64,000 nt of DNA from Amycolatopsis orientalis DSM 43388 (GTDB lineage Bacteria; Actinomycetota; Actinomycetes; Mycobacteriales; Pseudonocardiaceae): positions 55,917-119,916 of the forward strand of contig NZ_ASXG01000063.1 in the NCBI RefSeq assembly GCF_000411975.1. Reading direction: 5' to 3'. The notes beneath the pieces were generated by a model. That model was not told the origin of the DNA, searched no databases, and saw nothing but the letters and a program-made list of their open reading frames with translations. Made by a program: the position numbers and the translations under genes. Each line of letters starts with the position of its first letter. Within the stretch, counting starts at the first letter, position 1. Below are positions 34,833 through 43,370 of this stretch, piece after piece.

Positions 34833-35584
34833 TCGCCGGCCTTCTTTAGTTCGCGGAGCAGGGTCAGTTCGCGTTCAGTGGGCGCGGGGGTGGTCTTGAG
34901 GTCCGCGGCCGTCTTCAGTGTCCACCCCGTCGCTTCCACGACCTGGTCCAGCTCTACGCCGGGGTGCAGTTCGGTGAGCGTGAGCTCCGCGGTCTCCGGG
35001 TCGGGCCGCATCAGGCCGAGGTCGGTGACCACGAGCGTCGGCCCGGCACCGCGCAGGCCGAGCCGTTCGCGATCGCCGCGCCCGGAGCCGTGGCCGAACG
35101 ACGTCACGAAGTCGACCTTCTCCACGAACGTCCGCTTGCTCTGCCGCAGCACGACGAAGACTTCCTTACAGGACGCGGCGATCTCCGGCGCCCCGCCCGC
35201 GCCGGGCAGGCGCACCTTCGGATCGCGGTAGTCGGCACCGATGACCGTGGTGTTGATGTTGCCGAATTTGTCGAGCTGCGCCGCGCCGAGGAACCCGACG
35301 TCGATCCGGCCGGGCTGCAGCCAGTAGTTGAACACCTCGGGCACGCTGACCACCGCGTCGGCGGTGTCGGCCAGCTCGCCGTCGCCGATCGACAGGGGCA
35401 GCCTGCTGGGTTTCGCACCGAGACAACCCGATTCGTAGATCAGCGTGAGGTTCGGGGCGTGCGTGCGCCGAGCCAGGTTCGCCGCTGTGCTGGGCAATCC
35501 GATCCCGACGAAGCACGACATGCCTTCGCCGAGCGCGCGGGCCGCGGCGATGCTCATCATCTCGTCAGCGGTGTACTCGCTCAT
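34829..35584 (-). CDS. pcaJ: 3-oxoadipate CoA-transferase beta subunit
   Basis: A 251-residue subunit of the enzyme that moves CoA from succinyl-CoA to beta-ketoadipate. The segment LTLIYESGCLGAKPSRLPLS near residue 48 contains the catalytic Glu. Further typical stretches are YWLQPGRIDVGFLGAAQLD, NINTTVIGADYRDPKVRLPG and VEKVDFVTSFGHGSG. It overlaps both neighbours (ATG 35584 in the pcaI stop; TGA in the pcaF start). Similar subunits occur in glutaconate and cholesterol-ring CoA transferases, but the surrounding pca genes decide the call. Confidence 0.93.
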   Translation of the reverse strand: MSEYTADEMMSIAAARALGEGMSCFVGIGLPSTAANLARRTHAPNLTLIYESGCLGAKPSRLPLSIGDGELADTADAVVSVPEVFNYWLQPGRIDVGFLGAAQLDKFGNINTTVIGADYRDPKVRLPGAGGAPEIAASCKEVFVVLRQSKRTFVEKVDFVTSFGHGSGRGDRERLGLRGAGPTLVVTDLGLMRPDPETAELTLTELHPGVELDQVVEATGWTLKTAADLKTTPAPTERELTLLRELKKAGE

Positions 35585-36390
35585 GCCTTCACTCCGGTCA
35601 GGTCGTTCAGCCACTTGGCGAATTCCTCGCGGTCCCGCCCGATCTCGTCCCACGCCTGGTACGCCGCGTTGTCCCGCTCGTAGTACCCGGCGGCGTACGA
35701 AGGCGCCGCGCCGTGCGGCACCTCGGCCACGGCGGTGACCGCCCAGGACGGAAGGACCAGCGCGCCCGGCCGGGGCTCCAGTTCGTCGACGACCTCTTCG
35801 ACGGTGACCAGCGATCGCTTCGCCGCGAGCACCGCCTCCTTCTGCACGCCCGCGATGCCCCACAGCTGCACGTTGCCCGCCCGGTCGGCGCGCTGCGCGT
35901 GCACGATCGTGACGTCCGGGTTCAGTGCGGGCACCGCGGTGAGCTGCTCGCCGGTGAACGGGCAGGTGATCGGCTTGATCGTGTCCGTCTGCGCGGGCAG
36001 ATCGGTGCCGGTGTACCCGCGCAGCACGGCGAACGGCAACCCGGAAGCGCCTGCGACATAACGGTTCGCCATGCCCGCGTGACTGTGCTCCTCGATCTCC
36101 AGCGGCACCGGCCACGAGTGCTGCACGGCGTCGCGGAACCGGTGCAGCGAGCCGACCCCGGGGTTCCCGCCCCACGAGAAGATCAGCTTGCTCGCACAGC
36201 CCGCGCCGATGAGCTGGTCGTAGACGATGTCCGGCGTCATCCGCACGAGCGTGAGGTTCCGCCTGCCCTGACGGATGATCTCGTGTCCGGCCGCCACGGG
36301 GATGAGGTGCGTGAACCCCTCGAGAGCGACGGTGTCTCCGTCGTGCACCAGCTCGGCGACCGCCTCGCCGAGCGACAGCACCCTTGCCAT
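35581..36390 (-). CDS. pcaI: 3-oxoadipate CoA-transferase alpha subunit
   Basis: A 269-residue subunit and the first gene of the pca operon. CoA-transferase family I segments: GDTVALEGFTHLIPVAAGHE near residue 20, LTLVRMTPDIVYDQLIGAG, LIFSWGGNPGVGSLHRF and VTIVHAQRADRAGNVQLWG. The start at ATG 36390 is chosen because GAAGGG lies upstream and because the family begins close to this point; the frame stays open to 36477. Upstream is the 431-bp divergent region with the probable operator. Confidence 0.93.
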   Translation of the reverse strand: MARVLSLGEAVAELVHDGDTVALEGFTHLIPVAAGHEIIRQGRRNLTLVRMTPDIVYDQLIGAGCASKLIFSWGGNPGVGSLHRFRDAVQHSWPVPLEIEEHSHAGMANRYVAGASGLPFAVLRGYTGTDLPAQTDTIKPITCPFTGEQLTAVPALNPDVTIVHAQRADRAGNVQLWGIAGVQKEAVLAAKRSLVTVEEVVDELEPRPGALVLPSWAVTAVAEVPHGAAPSYAAGYYERDNAAYQAWDEIGRDREEFAKWLNDLTGVKA

Positions 36391-36821
36391 CACGAGCCCT
36401 TCCGTCTGGATCTTTCCGCTTCCGCCGTTCCGTGCTAGCGTGTTCGCATAGCGCACAGAAGTTCTGTATCTGAACATAGCACGATCCGGCCGCCCGCGGG
36501 AGTGCCAAAAGGCGAAGCGGACATCCGGAGAGACGGCACAAGACGACGCGAGGTTTGCGGCTACGAGAGGAATGAGGTGGTGCGATAAGACAACACGGTG
36601 CGCTAGGAGTCGGCGAACGGGTTTCGCGGCCGGCGCAGAGCGGTGCGATCGACGGCAGACCGGATTTCGTTGCGTGGTACCGCAATGCGGAATTCGGGCA
36701 CGGCAGACGTCGGCGGCGTTCTGTCGCGGATGGACGCTCCGTCGCAGCTCAGGCGGGTGTCCGGCGGTGAGCGCGCCGCGAACCTCGCTTGGGCGGCACA
36801 GTCGGCATTAGGCTGCTCGCC
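36391..36821. promoter_or_regulatory. Divergent promoter region of pca and the hydroxyacid dehydrogenase gene
   Basis: The 431-bp gap holds no convincing gene; small frames near 36572-36811 have poor codon structure. Nearest pcaI, 36440-36482 is A/T-richer and contains an imperfect dyad (36461-36475) and a repeated CATAGC at 36447 and 36474, fitting a regulated promoter. Confidence 0.6.
36461..36475. promoter_or_regulatory. Imperfect dyad GTTCTGTATCTGAAC, candidate IclR/PcaR operator
   Basis: GTTC and GAAC half-sites 7 bp apart, about 75 bp upstream of pcaI. IclR-type regulators of aromatic pathways often bind 15-bp dyads of this size. Assignment to the IclR gene at 30330-31136 is inference. 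Confidence 0.5.
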
Positions 36822-37769
36822 ATGCCGAAGATCGCTGTCACCCGCTGGATCCCGGACGAGGCCGTGCAGGTGCTCGGCGAAGCAGGCGAAGTCGAGATCT
36901 CGCCCGAGGACCGGCCGCTCACGCCCGAGGAACTGCGGAAGTTCGTCGCCGGATCGGCCGCGGTGGTGTCGATGCTGCACGACCGGATCGACGGCTCAGT
37001 CGCGGACGCGGCGGGTCCTGGACTGAAGGTCGTCGCGAACGTCGCGGTGGGCTACGACAACGTGGAGGTCAGTGCACTGGCCGAACGCGGGGTCGTCGTC
37101 ACCAACACGCCAGGAGTGCTCACCGACGCCACCGCGGACCTCGCGTTCGGGTTGCTGCTGGCCGTCTCGCGGCGGCTCGGCGAAGGCGAGCGTTTGCTGC
37201 GCGCCCGGCAGCCGTGGTCTTTCCACCTCGGTTTCCTGCTCGGATCCGGACTGCAGGACAAGACGCTCGGCATCGTCGGGCTCGGGCAGATCGGCCGCGC
37301 GGTGGCGAAGCGGGCAGCGGCGTTCGGGATGCGGATCGTCTACTCCGGACGGTCAGCGAAACCGGACTTCGACGGCGAGTTCGTGTCGTTCGACGAACTG
37401 CTGCGGCGTTCCGATTTCGTGTCGCTGCACTGTCCGCTGACCCCCGAAACGCGGCACCTCGTCGACGCGGACGCGTTGCGGGCAATGAAACCGGGTGCGT
37501 ACCTGGTGAACACCACGCGTGGTCCGGTGGTGGACGAGTCGGCGCTGGCCGACGCGCTCGAAGCCGGCGAGATCGCGGGCGCGGCGCTGGACGTGTTCGA
37601 GAAGGAGCCGGAGGTCGAGCCTCGATTGCTGGACCGCGACGACGTGGTGCTTACGCCGCACCTCGGATCGGCGACGGTGGAAACGCGGACGGCGATGGCG
37701 GTGCTGGCCGCACGCAATGTCGTCTCGGTGCTCGCCGGCGCCGAGCCGCTGACGGAGGTGGGCCGATGA
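36822..37769 (+). CDS. D-2-hydroxyacid dehydrogenase (glyoxylate/hydroxypyruvate reductase-like)
   Basis: A 315-residue NAD(P)-dependent enzyme. The catalytic domain contains VANVAVGYDNVEVSALAERG and VVVTNTPGVLTDATADLAFGL; the nucleotide fold carries LGIVGLGQIGRAVAKRAAAFG near residue 150. Catalytic residues: Arg in VNTTRGPVVDESAL, Glu in LDVFEKEPEVEP and His in LTPHLGSATVETR. This combination matches glyoxylate or hydroxypyruvate reductase. The next gene, overlapping by ATGA, is glycerate kinase, so the pair probably takes hydroxypyruvate or tartronate semialdehyde through D-glycerate to a phosphoglycerate. ATG 36822 is chosen over an upstream alternative 33 bases away. Confidence 0.9.
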   Translation: MPKIAVTRWIPDEAVQVLGEAGEVEISPEDRPLTPEELRKFVAGSAAVVSMLHDRIDGSVADAAGPGLKVVANVAVGYDNVEVSALAERGVVVTNTPGVLTDATADLAFGLLLAVSRRLGEGERLLRARQPWSFHLGFLLGSGLQDKTLGIVGLGQIGRAVAKRAAAFGMRIVYSGRSAKPDFDGEFVSFDELLRRSDFVSLHCPLTPETRHLVDADALRAMKPGAYLVNTTRGPVVDESALADALEAGEIAGAALDVFEKEPEVEPRLLDRDDVVLTPHLGSATVETRTAMAVLAARNVVSVLAGAEPLTEVGR

Positions 37770-38893
37770 CCCGGGTCGTGATCGCGCCGGACAAGTTCAA
37801 AGGAAGCCTGACCGCGGTCGAGGCGACGGACGCCATCGCACACGGCGTGCGCGATGCGTTGCCGGATGCCGAGATTTCCGCGTGCCCAGTCGCCGACGGC
37901 GGCGAAGGGACGTTGGAGGTGCTCGAGAACGCGGGCGGCTCCATGGTGCGGCTGTCGGTGCGCGGCCCGCTCGCCGAACCGGTCGAAGCCCGGTACGTGC
38001 TGCTCGACGGCACGGCCTACGTCGAATCGGCGCGGGCGTGCGGGATCGAGTTCGTGACGCCGAGCCGGGAAGTCGCGCTGGCCGCGCACACGTGGGGGGT
38101 CGGCGAGTTGCTGAACGACGCCCTCGCCCGCGGGGCGCGGCGGCTGGTGCTGACCGTCGGCGGCACCGCGAGCACCGACGGCGGTGCCGGGATGCTGGCC
38201 GCGCTCGGGGCCGAGGTGCTCGACGCGTCCGGAGCCCCGGTCGGTCTCGGCGGCGGGTCGCTGGCTCGGGTCGCGCGCGTCGACCTAGGCCCGGTGCGGG
38301 AACGGCTGGGCGCGGTGCCGGTCGCAGTCGCGACGGACGTGACGAATCCGCTGCTCGGCGCGAATGGAGCGGCGGCCGTGTTCGGGCCGCAGAAGGGCGC
38401 TGCTCCCGACGACGTACACGCACTCGACGAAGCACTATCGCACTGGGCCAAGGCGCTTGTGCAGGCTGGCGCGCGCGACGTCTCGAACCTCCCCGGAGCC
38501 GGGGCTGGCGGAGGCGTCGCAGCGGGAGCGATCGCCGGTTTCGGCGCGACGGTCGAGTCCGGCTTCGACCTGATCGCAGCGTTGACCGGCGTCGACACTG
38601 CGCTGACCGGTGCGGATTTGGTGATCACGGGCGAGGGGTCGCTGGACGAGCAATCGCTGTCCGGCAAAGCCCCTGCGGGCATCGCGGCCCGTGCCGGACG
38701 GGCGGGCGTCCCGTTGCTGGTGCTCGCCGGACGGATCCAGCTGGACGCGGACGCGCTGGCCGGTTTGGGAGTCGTGGGCAGCAGCGCGCTGATCGACCAC
38801 GCGCCGTCGCTGGACTACGCCCGCTCCCATGCCGCCGAGCTGCTGCGCGAACAAGCCGGGGCGCTAGTGCGGGACTGGCTGCGCACCAGGTAG
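37766..38893 (+). CDS. Glycerate kinase
   Basis: A 375-residue kinase of the GarK/GlxK family that phosphorylates D-glycerate. It opens with VVIAPDKFKGSLTAVEATDA, the family's defining start. Other conserved parts: CPVADGGEGTLEVLE near residue 45, VGGTASTDGGAGMLAALGAE near residue 130, ATDVTNPLLGANGAAAVFGPQKGA near residue 200 (quoted in part) and LVITGEGSLDEQSLSGKAP near residue 290. Length is normal. The ATG overlaps the preceding stop. A strong terminator follows at 38897-38926. Confidence 0.95.
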   Translation: MTRVVIAPDKFKGSLTAVEATDAIAHGVRDALPDAEISACPVADGGEGTLEVLENAGGSMVRLSVRGPLAEPVEARYVLLDGTAYVESARACGIEFVTPSREVALAAHTWGVGELLNDALARGARRLVLTVGGTASTDGGAGMLAALGAEVLDASGAPVGLGGGSLARVARVDLGPVRERLGAVPVAVATDVTNPLLGANGAAAVFGPQKGAAPDDVHALDEALSHWAKALVQAGARDVSNLPGAGAGGGVAAGAIAGFGATVESGFDLIAALTGVDTALTGADLVITGEGSLDEQSLSGKAPAGIAARAGRAGVPLLVLAGRIQLDADALAGLGVVGSSALIDHAPSLDYARSHAAELLREQAGALVRDWLRTR

Positions 38894-38896
38894 CAG

Positions 38897-38926
38897 AACG
38901 CTCCCGCGTTCCACCGCGGGAGCGTT
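38897..38926. terminator. Terminator after glycerate kinase
   Basis: Perfect 12-bp arms AACGCTCCCGCG and CGCGGGAGCGTT around six bases, followed by TCC. It begins four bases after the stop codon. Confidence 0.85.
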
Positions 38927-39010
38927 TCCGCACAACAACGCAGCCACCCCGTCGTCTGGGCAATCCGTGTCTTGGGCAGCAGGGCCGCCGAGGGATCGGC
39001 CATGAATCCA

Positions 39011-39051
39011 TTCGCCGGTCCCGGACGTCTCCAAGACGTTCGACCGGCGAA
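39011..39051. terminator. Second hairpin, downstream of the IscA-like gene
   Basis: TTCGCCGGTC (39011-39020) pairs with GACCGGCGAA (39042-39051) and ACGTCT with AGACGT inside. It lies 65 bp after the end of the minus-strand IscA-like gene and probably ends that transcript. Confidence 0.65.
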
Positions 39052-39115
39052 CGGCACACGGGGTCGACGGACGCGGCCGCGAACCCCGTGGCCGGGCGCT
39101 TGCTTGCGCAGCCCG

Positions 39116-39421
39116 TCAGGCGGACTGCTGCTGGGGCAGGACGGCGAAGGCGACGTCGCCGGTGTCGTCCTGCTGAACGTCGAGGACCTTGTCGTCGAGC
39201 AATGCCGCTGCCTGCGGCTCGAGGAAGACCTTCGCCCCGCCGTCGGCACCGACGACGCGGTCGCCGTCCTCCGGAGCCGGGGCGACCGACAGCGCCAGCT
39301 GGGCACCGTCGCCTTCCATGCTCTGCAGCGCGAAGCGCAGGCCGCTCTGGTCGGAGCCGCTGCCTTGCTCAGCGGTCAACGCGGTGATCGCCTCGGCGGC
39401 GGCTTCGGTAACGGTCAGCAT
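39116..39421 (-). CDS. HesB/IscA-like protein lacking cysteines
   Basis: A 101-residue protein with the layout of the iron-sulfur biogenesis A-type fold: MLTVTEAAAEAITALTAEQG, then SGLRFALQSMEGDGAQLALSV, then DDKVLDVQQDDTGDVAFAVL. A-type carriers use a C-x(n)-C-G-C set; here there is no cysteine at all, so it cannot bind an Fe-S cluster in the usual way. Such cysteine-free homologues are widespread in actinomycetes and are usually annotated as HesB-like or adhesin. The start has GAAGGGAAGG upstream. The function is unknown; it stands alone with its own hairpin. Confidence 0.8.
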   Translation of the reverse strand: MLTVTEAAAEAITALTAEQGSGSDQSGLRFALQSMEGDGAQLALSVAPAPEDGDRVVGADGGAKVFLEPQAAALLDDKVLDVQQDDTGDVAFAVLPQQQSA

Positions 39422-39565
39422 CTTTCGGCCTTCCCTTCGTCGCAGTCGGATGCGCGCGGTCGGTTGCAGGGTGGTTTTTCACGCTAAAGGCGGCTCGACG
39501 GTCGCGCAGTGTGAGCGCGACGCCGTTGGCCGCAGTGGTGGAACCTGTCACAAATACGTTTGAGA

Positions 39566-39901
39566 TCAGGATCTTCGGGCCATGGCCGACCGGATCGCGT
39601 CGGCGACCGTGCAGCCGCCGTGGTCGACCCGTTCGCCCTGTGCGGGCACCGGGGGCCAGCCGCCTCCAGCCGCGTCGAGCGGCTCCGGTTCGGCTTCTCT
39701 GGCAGCTTCCCCGGCGGCGGCCTCTCCCTCGGCGGGCCCGCCGGACACTGGCGGCCGCACCTCCGGCGGCTCCTCCGCACGCTGGCTTTCCCGGACCTCG
39801 CCCGAGGGCACCGCGCCGGGCACGCGATCGGGGTCGATGCGAGAGCCGTCCGCAGCCGGGGGTTGACTCCCACGGAGAGTGTCGTCGCCGGCATCGCTCA
39901 C
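39566..39901 (-). CDS. Hypothetical low-complexity protein
   Basis: A 111-residue frame rich in Pro, Glu, Gly and Ala. It starts at GTG 39901, which has GGGGAGG five bases upstream, an unusually good ribosome-binding site. The product (SDAGDDTLRGSQPPAADGSR and so on) is probably disordered, with one Cys near the end (DHGGCTVADAIRSAMARRS). No family is recognised. It could be a real actinomycete orphan or chance; the RBS favours the former. It is divergent from the GtrA-domain gene, with a 147-bp gap. Confidence 0.5.
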   Translation of the reverse strand: MSDAGDDTLRGSQPPAADGSRIDPDRVPGAVPSGEVRESQRAEEPPEVRPPVSGGPAEGEAAAGEAAREAEPEPLDAAGGGWPPVPAQGERVDHGGCTVADAIRSAMARRS

Positions 39902-40048
39902 GGGCACCTCCCCGAAAGTCCGGATTGTTCGTGGTGAGCTACCCGAGACGCCGTCGAGTGAAACGGACCGAACGGCTGTCGCCGGAATCACACGGTTTCC
40001 CGCCTCCGGCCAGGGCCTCAGCGGGCGAAGCGGAGTTAGCGTCGGGAC

Positions 40049-41461
40049 ATGACCACCACCAGGTGGAAGCCGCGCGGCCGGATCGGTCTCCGCGCCCGGC
40101 GCAAAGCCAGCAGCGACCCGATCGGCGATACCGCGCCGCCGGACTTCGGCGCGCTCGACGACTCCCCCGGCTTCGACGAGGTCGCCGACCTGCACCGCGC
40201 AGCCCACGAGGACCTGCCCGCCCTCGCCGACGAGATCGACACTCGTCGCGCCCTCCCGGACGCCGACTCCCGCGTGGCGAAGGTCCGTCGCCGCTCAGCG
40301 GCTAATCCGAGCGCCGATCGCGGCGAAACGGCAACGAGAGACGGCAAGCTGCCACCGCCAGAGACCGCCGGTCGCCACGCAGCGACTACCACGAGCGCCC
40401 GTCGCGTTCAGCCAGCAACTGACGACACCGGACTGCCGCAACCGGACACCAGCCACCACTCGGGGGCAGCCAACAGCGCTTCTCGCCACGAAACGGCAAC
40501 CGGCGAACCAGCGCGCCCCGAGGCCACCGGCGAACGCGCCGATCGCCACTCAACGGCAAACACGAACACGGCTCGCCACGAATCGGCGAACAACAGCCTG
40601 CTGTCGCCACAACCCGCCACCAACGTCGCTGCGGAAGCCAGCCGCCAGCGAGGAGCCGCGGCAGACGATCCAGCTCACGACGAGCCCTGTTCGAGCCCCG
40701 CTGCCATCGACACCACGCCCGCAGCGCCTCCGGGTGTCGACACCACCCCCGCAGCTCCTCCGCACGTCGGCACGCCCGCGGGTCCTCCGCACGCCGCCAC
40801 CTCGCCCGCAGCCCCACCGCACGCCACCACCTCCGCAGCACCACCGCAGCTCGCCACCACGCCCACAGCCCCACCACACGCCGCCACGCCCGCAGTGCCT
40901 CCGCACGTCGCCACGCCCGCAGCGCCACTGCACGCCGCCACCACTCCCACGACGCCTCCGCGCGACACCACCCCGGGAGCGCCACCGGACGTCGCCGAAA
41001 AACGGCCAAACCCTCACGGCGACCGCAGCACCCGCCGCCGCGAGATCGGTGGGCACGCGGCCTGGTACCTGGCCGCCGGGGTGGTCACCACCGGGCTCCA
41101 GGCCGTCCTCTTCCTCGCCTTCAGGCCGCAGATCGGCGCGCAATGGGCGAATCTCGCCGCGCTCGCGATCACGACGGTCGGCAACACCGAGTTCCACCGG
41201 CGCGTCACTTTCGCCAACCGGAGCAGCCGCGCGGGCAAGCGCCACCTGCAGGACCTCGTCACTTTCGCCTTCTACGCCGGCTACGGATCGGTCGTCCTCG
41301 CGGCCCTCGACGCCGTCGTCGCGCATCCCTCCGCCGGCCAGCAAACCGCCGCGCTTCTCGCGGCGAGTTTCGTCGGCGGGGTCGTTCGGTTCGCCGTTCT
41401 GCGGTGGTGGGTTTTCGCCCGGGCGCGGCGGAGCGACGCGGCACAAGATCACCAAGGGTAG
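40049..41461 (+). CDS. GtrA-like membrane protein with long repetitive disordered N-terminus
   Basis: A 470-residue protein. Residues 332-460 form a GtrA/DPMS-type four-helix membrane domain (HAAWYLAAGVVTTGLQAVLF, NLAALAITTVGNTEFHRRVTF, LQDLVTFAFYAGYGSVVLAA, VVRFAVLRWWVFARARR), as in proteins that help move lipid-linked sugars. Typical GtrA proteins have only 120-160 residues. Here 330 residues precede it: a charged part, a part rich in Ala/Thr/His (90-205), and about nine copies of a roughly ten-residue repeat TTPAAPPHVA (219-316). The N-terminus is probably cytoplasmic and disordered. The ATG at 40049 has only a weak RBS, so a later start is possible, but the frame is continuous. Confidence 0.82.
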   Translation: MTTTRWKPRGRIGLRARRKASSDPIGDTAPPDFGALDDSPGFDEVADLHRAAHEDLPALADEIDTRRALPDADSRVAKVRRRSAANPSADRGETATRDGKLPPPETAGRHAATTTSARRVQPATDDTGLPQPDTSHHSGAANSASRHETATGEPARPEATGERADRHSTANTNTARHESANNSLLSPQPATNVAAEASRQRGAAADDPAHDEPCSSPAAIDTTPAAPPGVDTTPAAPPHVGTPAGPPHAATSPAAPPHATTSAAPPQLATTPTAPPHAATPAVPPHVATPAAPLHAATTPTTPPRDTTPGAPPDVAEKRPNPHGDRSTRRREIGGHAAWYLAAGVVTTGLQAVLFLAFRPQIGAQWANLAALAITTVGNTEFHRRVTFANRSSRAGKRHLQDLVTFAFYAGYGSVVLAALDAVVAHPSAGQQTAALLAASFVGGVVRFAVLRWWVFARARRSDAAQDHQG

Positions 41462-41785
41462 TGGAACCCGTTCTACCCCCAGTGCGACCACTCTCTGTTG
41501 TGCTACGCAGCTATCACTCTTTGTGACACGCGAAATCGGACATCCGCACATGCTGCGAGAGCGGATTCGTACTGTGCGTCGGCTGGTCTCGTTTGTGTCA
41601 AGACCACTGCTGCTAACGGGGTATTCGTAGTTGAAATGTGGACGGTCGGCCTCCGGCCGCTTAAGGTTACGGAGCGTCGCAACGGTCGCAGTGCTCCCCC
41701 GTTTGATGGGAGAACCTGCAGCCGCAACATCACAGAGTGTTGACCCCAAGACAGCGACGGTCGCAGGGTTGCCGGGGAGACGACC
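41462..41785. promoter_or_regulatory. Upstream region of the ShbA-type sigma factor gene
   Basis: A 324-bp gap that must hold the shbA promoter. It contains A/T-rich patches (41505-41540, 41610-41640) unusual for this genome and a GCCTCCGGC hairpin near 41650. No gene is seen. GGGGAG stands eight bases before the shbA ATG. Confidence 0.5.
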
Positions 41786-42442
41786 ATGACAGCACCGTCG
41801 AAGACGTCCCGTACTGCGGTGTCCAGCGTCGCGGGCTACGTGAGCCCCGCCGCGCTGCCCCGGTCCGGCGGACGCCTGACCAAAGAAGACCTCGACCCGC
41901 TCGTACGCGCCGCGGGACAGGGCGATCAAACCGCGATCGCCAACCTGCTGCACGTGCTCCGGCCCGTCGTCGCCCGCTACTGCCGGGCGCGGATGGGCGG
42001 CCGCGACCTCTCGTACCTCGCCGCCGACGACGTGGCGCAGGACGTCTGCATGGCCGTCCTCAAGGCCCTTCCCGACTACCAGGACCGCGGCGGTTCGTTC
42101 CTCTACCTGGTGCACGCGATCGCGGCCAACAAGGTCGCCGACGCCTACCGGGCGGTAGCGCGCGACCGGTCCGAGCCGGTGCCCGAGCTTCCGGAGCACC
42201 CGCTCTCCGGCGGCAACGAGCCGGAAACGCACGCGCTGCGCCTCGACCTCGGCAGCCGCCTGCAGGAGCTGCTCACCCGTCTCGCCCCGCTGCAGCAGGA
42301 GATTCTGGCACTGCGCATCGTCGTCGGCCTCAGCGCGAACGAGACGGCCGAAACGCTGGGCATTTCGGCCGGCAACGTCCGCGTCACGCAGCACCGCGCG
42401 CTGTCCAAGCTCCGCGAGATGGTGCGGGGCCAGGACTTCTGA
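41786..42442 (+). CDS. shbA: RNA polymerase sigma factor ShbA
   Basis: A 218-residue sigma-70 family member of the ECF-like group. Region 2 is at about residues 35-105 (LDPLVRAAGQGDQTAIANLL, YLAADDVAQDVCMAVLKALP, FLYLVHAIAANKVADAYR). Region 4 is at 150-212 (LTRLAPLQQEILALRIVVGL, NETAETLGISAGNVRVTQHR, ALSKLREM). The R-x-R-M-G-G-R-D-L-S-Y-L-A-A-D-D-V-A-Q-D stretch is characteristic of ShbA, which in Streptomyces drives transcription of the principal sigma factor gene hrdB. No anti-sigma gene is adjacent, again typical of shbA. Confidence 0.9.
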   Translation: MTAPSKTSRTAVSSVAGYVSPAALPRSGGRLTKEDLDPLVRAAGQGDQTAIANLLHVLRPVVARYCRARMGGRDLSYLAADDVAQDVCMAVLKALPDYQDRGGSFLYLVHAIAANKVADAYRAVARDRSEPVPELPEHPLSGGNEPETHALRLDLGSRLQELLTRLAPLQQEILALRIVVGLSANETAETLGISAGNVRVTQHRALSKLREMVRGQDF

Positions 42443-42539
42443 GCCACGTCGTCACTCGAACGGCTGGAAGGCCGCCGCGAACGCCCAAATAGGTCGACAG
42501 GCCCTGTTTCGCACGGCACTCTGGAGTGCACCCGCCGCA

Positions 42540-43370
42540 TCATTTCAGCTCATAAACGCGTGCCGCAGTGCGTTCGAAGACCTCCAGCCGTTCCGGGTCG
42601 CTCAGCGCACCGGTCAGCGACACCGCCGCGTCCAGTACGACTTCGTACGCTGCCGCCAGTTCGCACACTGGCCAGTCGGAGCCGAACATGACCCGGTTCG
42701 CCCCGAACGACTCGAAAACGTGGTCTGCGTAGCGGCGCAGATGGCCCACCTGCCATTCGCGCCAGTCGGCTTCCGTCACCAAGCCGGACAGCTTGCAGTG
42801 CACGTTGTCGTGCGCGGCCAGCGAGGCCACGTCGTCCGCCCACGGCTGCCATTCGCCTGCCGCGATGCCAGGTTTCGCGGCGTGGTCGAGGACCAGCCGC
42901 AGGTCCGGCAGACGTTCGGCGACCTGCCGGGCGGCGGCGAGCTGCGCCGGTGCCACGAGCAGGTCGTAGACCAGGCCCGCGGCGCCGACCGCGGCCAGGC
43001 CGCGCAGGACCTCGGGACGCAGCAGCCAATCCGGGTCCGGCTCGTCCTCGACCTGGTGGCGGATGCCGGCCAGCGGACCGAGTTCGCGCAGCCGGGCGAG
43101 CCGGTCGGCCACGTCCGGGGCGGCGAGGTCGACCCAGCCGACGACGCCGGCCACCAGCGGCTCGGACGCGGCCGTGGCGAGGAACTCCTCCGTTTCCGCC
43201 TCGTCCGAGACGGTCTGCACCAGCACGGTGGCGTGGACGCCCGCCGCGGTGGCCACTGTGCGCAGATCGTCGACGGTGTACGGCTTGCGGATCGGAGCCA
43301 GCGCGTCGCCGGACATCCACGGGTACTCGCGGCGCGCCGGATCCCACAGGTGGTGGTGCGAATCGATCAC
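42540..43370 (-). CDS. Amidohydrolase, probable L-fucono-1,5-lactonase
   Basis: A 276-residue amidohydrolase-2 barrel. Metal and catalytic motifs: IDSHHHLWDPARREYPWM at the N-terminus, LAGIRHQVEDEPDPDWLL near residue 110, LVLDHAAKPGIAAGEWQPW near residue 175, and MFGSDWPVCELAA near residue 233. These match L-rhamnono/L-fucono-lactonases (COG3618). The surrounding genes for fucose dehydrogenation, fuconate dehydration and cleavage make L-fuconolactone the likely substrate. It starts at GTG 43370, overlapping the aldo/keto reductase stop (GTGA), with GAGGAG just upstream. It is the last gene of a three-gene unit. Confidence 0.87.
   Translation of the reverse strand: MIDSHHHLWDPARREYPWMSGDALAPIRKPYTVDDLRTVATAAGVHATVLVQTVSDEAETEEFLATAASEPLVAGVVGWVDLAAPDVADRLARLRELGPLAGIRHQVEDEPDPDWLLRPEVLRGLAAVGAAGLVYDLLVAPAQLAAARQVAERLPDLRLVLDHAAKPGIAAGEWQPWADDVASLAAHDNVHCKLSGLVTEADWREWQVGHLRRYADHVFESFGANRVMFGSDWPVCELAAAYEVVLDAAVSLTGALSDPERLEVFERTAARVYELK

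Noticed and set aside
36572..36811. Small plus-strand frame in the pca divergent region
   Set aside because: Cys/Arg-rich product, no ribosome-binding site, and it overlaps the promoter of the hydroxyacid dehydrogenase.
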